This document shows positions 60,190 through 64,000 of a DNA stretch of 64,000 nucleotides, piece after piece. The translations under genes and the position numbers were made by a program. This stretch comes from Oscillospiraceae bacterium (GTDB lineage: Bacteria > Bacillota > Clostridia > Oscillospirales > Oscillospiraceae), in contig CACXJE010000007.1 in the NCBI GenBank assembly GCA_902767915.1, positions 1 to 64,000 of the forward strand. The letters run 5' to 3'. The number at the start of each line of letters is the position of its first letter. Position 1 is the first letter of the stretch. A model generated the notes under the pieces. That model was not told where the DNA came from and searched no databases. It saw only the letters and a program-made list of their open reading frames with translations.

Positions 60190-60753
60190 ATGACGAGCAA
60201 GCTGGAAACTGCGCGGCTGCTTTTGCGGCCATGGACGGAGGCGGACGCTCCGGCGTGCTTCCAATATGCGAAGGATTCACGGGTGGGCCCCCGTGCGGGC
60301 TGGCTGCCCCATAAGGACGAGGCGGAAAGCCGGCAGATTATCCGGGACGTGCTGTCCGTGCCGGAAACCTACGTCATCGTCTGGAAGGAAACGGGACTGC
60401 CCATCGGCTGCGTCGGTCTCAATTTTCACACGTATGTCTCCAAAGGTGACGACGAGGCAGAGCTGGGCTACTGGCTGGGCGTTCCCTGGTGGGGCCGGGG
60501 CATCATGCCGGAGGCTGCCCGGGCACTGCTGCGGCATGCCTTCGAGGACCTGGGGCTTGCCCGGGTCTGGTGCTGCTTCTTCGCCGGCAACGATCAGTCA
60601 AAACGGGTCCAGGAAAAGCTGGGCTTTCGGTATCAACGGACCATCGAAAACATCCCGATCCCCCGTCTGAACGAGACCCGGGACGACGTGGTCAACCTCC
60701 TCACCAGGGAGGAATGGATGGAACGAACCCAAAGAAACGGCCTCCCCAAATAG
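60190..60753 (+). CDS. GNAT acetyltransferase (RimJ/RimL type)
   Basis: A 187-residue N-acetyltransferase of the ribosomal-protein-alanine type: TARLLLRPWTEADAPACFQY at the start, GYWLGVPWWGRGIMPEAARALL in the acetyl-CoA site (core PWWGRGIMPEA), and NDQSKRVQEKLGFRYQRT near the end. Substrate unknown. It stands 90 bases after rsgA, with AAGGAGG nine bases before the ATG. Confidence 0.88.
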   Translation: MTSKLETARLLLRPWTEADAPACFQYAKDSRVGPRAGWLPHKDEAESRQIIRDVLSVPETYVIVWKETGLPIGCVGLNFHTYVSKGDDEAELGYWLGVPWWGRGIMPEAARALLRHAFEDLGLARVWCCFFAGNDQSKRVQEKLGFRYQRTIENIPIPRLNETRDDVVNLLTREEWMERTQRNGLPK

Positions 60754-60777
60754 GGGAGACCATTTCTTTGCGTTTAC

Positions 60778-60940
60778 CTATTACTTATTACTTACTGCCT
60801 GATGCCTAGTGCCTGATGTCTCGTCGGGCGGGCGCTCACTGAGCGCCCCTACGGCGTCTCTGTCATTTCGACCGGAGCGAAGCGGAGCGGAGAAATCCGT
60901 TCTCCTATTGCCTGATGCCTGTTGCCTGTTGCCTGGCCCC
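60778..60940. repeat. TGCCTGA short-repeat tract with GTAGGG-type hairpin
   Basis: TATTACT units, TGCCTGATGCC units, then GGGCGCTC-ACT-GAGCGCCCCTACGG, then GTCATTTCGACCGGAGCGAAGC...GGAGAAATCC, and again TGCCTGATGCCTGTTGCC. Fills the gap between two convergent genes; no gene is seen. Confidence 0.8.
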
Positions 60941-60943
60941 AGC

Positions 60944-62257
60944 TTACAGCCAGTCGCCCTCCCAGGGCTGGATGCGCTTGGGCTCGGTTTTCAGCAGGGC
61001 CAGCTGGGCGTCGGTCAGGTGCTTCTTCCGGACGATCACTTCATAGACAAATTCCCGGAAATAGGCCTCGCTGCAGACGAAGTAGCCCTTCTTGCCCACA
61101 TCCTCGCCCCAGCTGTTTTCGATCTTCCAGCGATCGGGACGGCCGTTTTCGTCGAAGTTGACCCCCACGAAGATCATGGCATGGGTGGCGTAGCTCTCGT
61201 GATACTCCAGCCGGTCGCCCTTGGACATGGTGAAGTCCACGCCCCCCATAATACCGGAATAGTCCACGCTGGCCTGGTCCCAGACGCCCATCTTCCGGTC
61301 GTCGGAGGCACCGGCGTCGCAGCCGAACCAGACAGGCTCCCCGTCCCGGAGCTGCCTGACGGTCACTTCCTCCATCTCCTCCACGGTCAGGTTCAGGTTG
61401 ATCACGTCCCGGTTGGCCATGGAGCCGATGTAGTGGAACACGTAGTACAGGTTCATGGGCAGGCCGTGGGTCGGGTGGTTGGTGACGGTGATGTAGTCGT
61501 CCAGCACGCCCGTCAGGTACTTCTCATAGAAGCTCCGCCCGGTGAGATTCCGCTCGACGTGATACACGTTGTCCTTGTCCCGGTACTCGAAGCTGAAGGT
61601 CTTGGGAGGTTCGCCGAAGGCGATGCACTCCATCCGGTAGATTTCCTCCAGCATAGCCTCTTTGACAGTCTGGGGATCCTCGCCGGCGGCGATGACAGCC
61701 CGCAGCTTAGCCGCGTCCTTCCGCAGGAGGGTATTGTAGAGCTTAAGGAACTTGGCGGTGTGGGTGGACTGCCAGGTCTCCGGCATCACAGAAGCCGGCA
61801 CCACGCCGTACTTGGCCACCAGATCCGTGGCCATATCCCAATAGCCGCCGTCGTGGACGCCCTCCAGGACGTATTCCATCATCCGGTCGTTCAGAGGCTT
61901 ATGGGCGTTTTCGATGACCAGCTCCAAGACGTTGTTGGCCTTTTCCAGCTTGTCATAGAAGGAGAGGTAATTGGCGGAGAGTTCAAATTTATCCAGATTG
62001 CAGGTCTCGGAGATCCGCTCCCGCAGGATGTTCAAAACCGCGTAGAGCCAGCACCGGCCGCTGCTCTGCTGGTAGGTGACGCCCCGGGTTTTGAGTTCAA
62101 TGGCAAAATCGCCGTTGAGCTTGGCAGCGGCCTCGGGTACATAGGCCAGCTCCTTCAGATCGGTTTTGGCCATAGCAGCCTGAAGAGTTTTCAGTTCCTT
62201 CCGCTCGGCCTCCCGGGCCCGGAACCGCTCCAACATTTCTTTTGTGATTTCTTGCAT
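60944..62257 (-). CDS. pepC: C1 aminopeptidase (PepC/bleomycin hydrolase family)
   Basis: A 437-residue cytoplasmic cysteine aminopeptidase. Catalytic residues appear in order: QQSSGRCWLYAVLN (Cys near residue 63), HAMIFVGVNFDENG (His) and KIENSWGEDVGKKGYF (Asn). DAGASDDRKMGVWD and VTNHPTHGLPMNLYY fit the family. ATG at 62257 follows AGAGGTG. It lies convergent to the GNAT gene. Confidence 0.94.
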   Translation of the reverse strand: MQEITKEMLERFRAREAERKELKTLQAAMAKTDLKELAYVPEAAAKLNGDFAIELKTRGVTYQQSSGRCWLYAVLNILRERISETCNLDKFELSANYLSFYDKLEKANNVLELVIENAHKPLNDRMMEYVLEGVHDGGYWDMATDLVAKYGVVPASVMPETWQSTHTAKFLKLYNTLLRKDAAKLRAVIAAGEDPQTVKEAMLEEIYRMECIAFGEPPKTFSFEYRDKDNVYHVERNLTGRSFYEKYLTGVLDDYITVTNHPTHGLPMNLYYVFHYIGSMANRDVINLNLTVEEMEEVTVRQLRDGEPVWFGCDAGASDDRKMGVWDQASVDYSGIMGGVDFTMSKGDRLEYHESYATHAMIFVGVNFDENGRPDRWKIENSWGEDVGKKGYFVCSEAYFREFVYEVIVRKKHLTDAQLALLKTEPKRIQPWEGDWL

Positions 62258-62440
62258 AGCAGGCACCTCTCTGTTTCTGAACGGTAAAAATATTATACCA
62301 CAGATCCCCGGGCAAGGCAAGTGCCGGAGCCCGATTCCGCTATGCTTTTTCACGCGGAAAAATTTTTCCGCTTTTTGAAAAAAAAGCTTGCATTTCCGGA
62401 AAGTATGTGCTATATTATTTTAGCGCGTTAAGCGTGGTAT

Positions 62441-62517
62441 GCGCCGGTAGCTCAGTTGGATAGAGTGACTGGCTACGAACCAGTAGGTCGGGGGTTCGAG
62501 TCCCTTCCGGCGTACCA
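62441..62517 (+). tRNA. tRNA-Arg (anticodon ACG)
   Basis: The acceptor arm GCGCCGG pairs with CCGGCGT, D-arm region TAGCTCAGTTGGATAGAGT, the anticodon loop CTACGAA between CTGG and CCAG gives ACG, T-arm GGGGGTTCGAGTCCCTT (GGTTCGA loop), and an encoded CCA end. ACG (read as ICG after deamination) decodes CGT/CGC/CGA arginine codons. Confidence 0.96.
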
Positions 62518-62518
62518 T

Positions 62519-62553
62519 AAAAGACAGGCATCCAGACGGATGCCTGTCTTTTT
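62519..62553. terminator. Terminator after tRNA-Arg
   Basis: AAAAGACAGGCATCC, AGAC, GGATGCCTGTCTTTTT. Confidence 0.9.
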
Positions 62554-62653
62554 GGTATTCTGACACAGAGGAAGGGACTCGAATGCCCTGGAGGGCAGGA
62601 TTTTTGGCAGGTCGATCGAGTCAGACAGACAAATCGGGATTTTGCGATTTGAA

Positions 62654-62776
62654 TGTAGCGCGGGCTATCAGCCCGCAAATTCGACGGGCTGGTGCGGATC
62701 GGGCGGGCAGATTGCCCGCGCTACATTTCGACGGGCTGGTGCGGATCGGGCGGGCAGATTGCCCGCGCTACATTTA
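62654..62776. repeat. Tandem duplicated palindromic repeat
   Basis: A GTAGCGCGGGC-TATCA-GCCCGC unit is followed by two perfect 47-base tandem copies (62681-62727 and 62728-62774) that start TTCGACGGGCTGG and end GCCCGCGCTACAT. No gene is seen between 62554 and 62845; the rest is AT-rich spacer. Confidence 0.9.
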
Positions 62777-62845
62777 TACAAATCCGAATTTTTTGAATTG
62801 TGTCATGTCGGCTGATATTGCGCCATGCACGTGTACAGCTGTCGC

Positions 62846-64000
62846 TTACTCCTGCTCGGTGGGATAGGAGGACTTGCCGGTGACCTTGCGCTTGATGATT
62901 CTGCCCATGCGCTTGAGGGCGTAGGGGCCCACCAGCTTCATCATCTCCTCAGCGGTATGCATCTCGCTGGCGGCGGGCAGATCGCGGCTCAGGTGGATGG
63001 CGTCGAACTGGCAGCGGGTGGTACACAGGCCGCAGCCGATGCACTGGTTCAGGTCTACCTTGGAGGCGCCGCACTTCAGGCAGCGGTTGGCCTCCTGCTT
63101 CACCTGCTCCTCGGTGAGAGGCAGCCGGAGATCCCGGAAGGTATCCCGGGCCTCGCCGGGCTTCTTGCCCGGGCGCTGGCGGGAAGCATTGTCAAAGCCC
63201 TCCAGCTTCACATCGTCCCGATCCAGCTCGATGAAGGTCCGGCGGTCCCGGCCGATGGTCAGAGACTGGCCCGGATGTACGAAGCGGTTGATGGAAACCA
63301 TGCCCTCCCGGCCGGTGGCAATGGCGTCGATGGCGAAGCGGGCGCCGTGGAAGATGTCGCCGCCCACAAAGATGTCGGGCTCGGCGGTCTGCAGGGTCAC
63401 GGGGTCCGCCACCGCGGTGCCGTTCCGGCGGAGCTCCACCTTGGAGCCCTTCAGCAGGTCGCCCCACTGGGCGCTCTGGCCGATGGCCATCAGCACATGG
63501 CTGCAGGGAACGGTGATGGTATCGTTCTCATCATATTTGGGGCTGAACCGATGCTCGGCATCAAAGACGCTGGTGCAGCGCTTGAAGACCACGCCGGTGA
63601 CCTTTCCGTTTTCGGTAAGGATCTCCTTGGGGCCCCAACCGTTTTCGATGACCACGCCGTCGGCCAGCATTTCGGCCACCTCATCCTTGGCGGCAGGCAT
63701 TTCCTCCCGCTGCTCCAGGCAGAGCAGGGTCACCTTGCCCTTGGTGGAGCGCAGGGCGGTGCCGGCCACGTCAGCGGCCACGTTGCCGCCGCCGATGACC
63801 ACCACGTCGCCCGCCAGGTCCATGGCGCCGTCCAGGTTCGTGCGGCGCAGGAAGTCCACGCCGGACAGAACGCCCTCGGCATCCTCCCCGGGAACGCCGG
63901 CCAGACGGCCGCCCTGGAGACCGATGGCCACATAGAAGGCCTTATAGCCCTGCTTGCGGAGCTCGTCCAGGGTCACGTCCTTGCCCACCTCGACGCCGCA
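62846..64000 (-). CDS. GltD-like NAD(P)-binding flavoprotein with 4Fe-4S ferredoxin domain (partial)
   Basis: The C-terminal part of a glutamate-synthase-small-subunit-like flavoprotein; the start lies beyond the window. Visible: AFYVAIGLQGGRL, NAD(P) motif VVVIGGGNVAADVA, IFVGGDIFHGARFAIDAIA (FAD C-terminal motif), a cysteine site NRCLKCGASKVDLNQCIGCG (core CIGCGLCTTRC), and a basic tail. Such subunits link NAD(P)H to iron-sulfur partners. The exact partner is not visible. The frame is open to position 64000. Confidence 0.88.
   Translation of the reverse strand, partial: CGVEVGKDVTLDELRKQGYKAFYVAIGLQGGRLAGVPGEDAEGVLSGVDFLRRTNLDGAMDLAGDVVVIGGGNVAADVAGTALRSTKGKVTLLCLEQREEMPAAKDEVAEMLADGVVIENGWGPKEILTENGKVTGVVFKRCTSVFDAEHRFSPKYDENDTITVPCSHVLMAIGQSAQWGDLLKGSKVELRRNGTAVADPVTLQTAEPDIFVGGDIFHGARFAIDAIATGREGMVSINRFVHPGQSLTIGRDRRTFIELDRDDVKLEGFDNASRQRPGKKPGEARDTFRDLRLPLTEEQVKQEANRCLKCGASKVDLNQCIGCGLCTTRCQFDAIHLSRDLPAASEMHTAEEMMKLVGPYALKRMGRIIKRKVTGKSSYPTEQE

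Noticed and set aside
62441..62845. Integrated element at tRNA-Arg
   Set aside because: No integrase gene or duplicated tRNA 3' end was seen; only a terminator and repeats follow the tRNA.
62583..62867. A 94-codon frame downstream of tRNA-Arg
   Set aside because: It is a translation of the tandem 47-base repeats and has no ribosome site.

Overview
The window looks like chromosome from a GC-rich member of the Clostridia, most likely an Oscillospiraceae/Ruminococcaceae-type gut bacterium. The grounds are consensus AGGAGG ribosome binding sites, a SCIFF peptide with its radical SAM maturase (a Clostridia marker), a type 2 PyrF homologue, a BmpA-type nucleoside transporter, an Hsp33 and a PolA whose proofreading domain lacks its first acidic motif. 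There is no prophage, insertion sequence, rRNA or CRISPR array. One tRNA gene (Arg, anticodon ACG) is present.

Layout. 1-9.6 kb: an SSB-like protein, a heterodimeric ABC exporter, divergent polA, and a BlaI/BlaR1-type sensor pair. 10-16.9 kb: threonine catabolism (tdh-kbl) facing an operon of a small membrane protein, recD2, comF and mreB. 16.9-21.8 kb: a small metal-binding-type protein, a membrane protein, an L,D-transpeptidase, a PyrF homologue with an altered active site, and a phosphatase-acetyltransferase fusion. 21.9-26.4 kb: a Dlt-like carrier-protein cluster without DltB, whose DltD-like gene carries an amber stop. 26.4-30.7 kb: fba, hslO, a methyltransferase, a lipoprotein and udk. 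30.8-39.4 kb: nucleoside import (BmpA-type ABC transporter) plus salvage (cdd, deoB, deoD, tdk). 39.4-47.3 kb: a possible fatty-acid modification island, with a polyenoic fatty acid isomerase homologue, a phytoene-desaturase-like flavoprotein and a flavin/2Fe-2S reductase on one strand, and an acyl-activating enzyme, carrier protein and acyl-ACP thioesterase on the other. 47-56.4 kb: VbhA-like small protein, pepT, a FliB-like protein, a lipoprotein, a PLP decarboxylase riddled with repeats, scfB-scfA, a DUF3737 protein, a MalY-type lyase and an amidase-domain protein. 56.6-64 kb: a TetR-controlled ABC exporter, rsgA behind a structured leader, a GNAT enzyme, a PepC-type peptidase, tRNA-Arg and a partial GltD-like flavoprotein.

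The most unusual general feature is the density of short palindromic and mosaic repeats. Several families occur: GTAGGG-stem-loop-CCCTAC units; TCTCAAT and TGCCTGA short direct repeats; and a large element made of many GAAGTA-separated mini-hairpins around a conserved core, present twice in opposite orientation. They abut stop codons and in places supply them. They are also found in frame inside at least three protein-coding genes, which recalls the palindromic elements of Rickettsia.

All family assignments are from reading protein motifs by eye. No database search or folding program was run.
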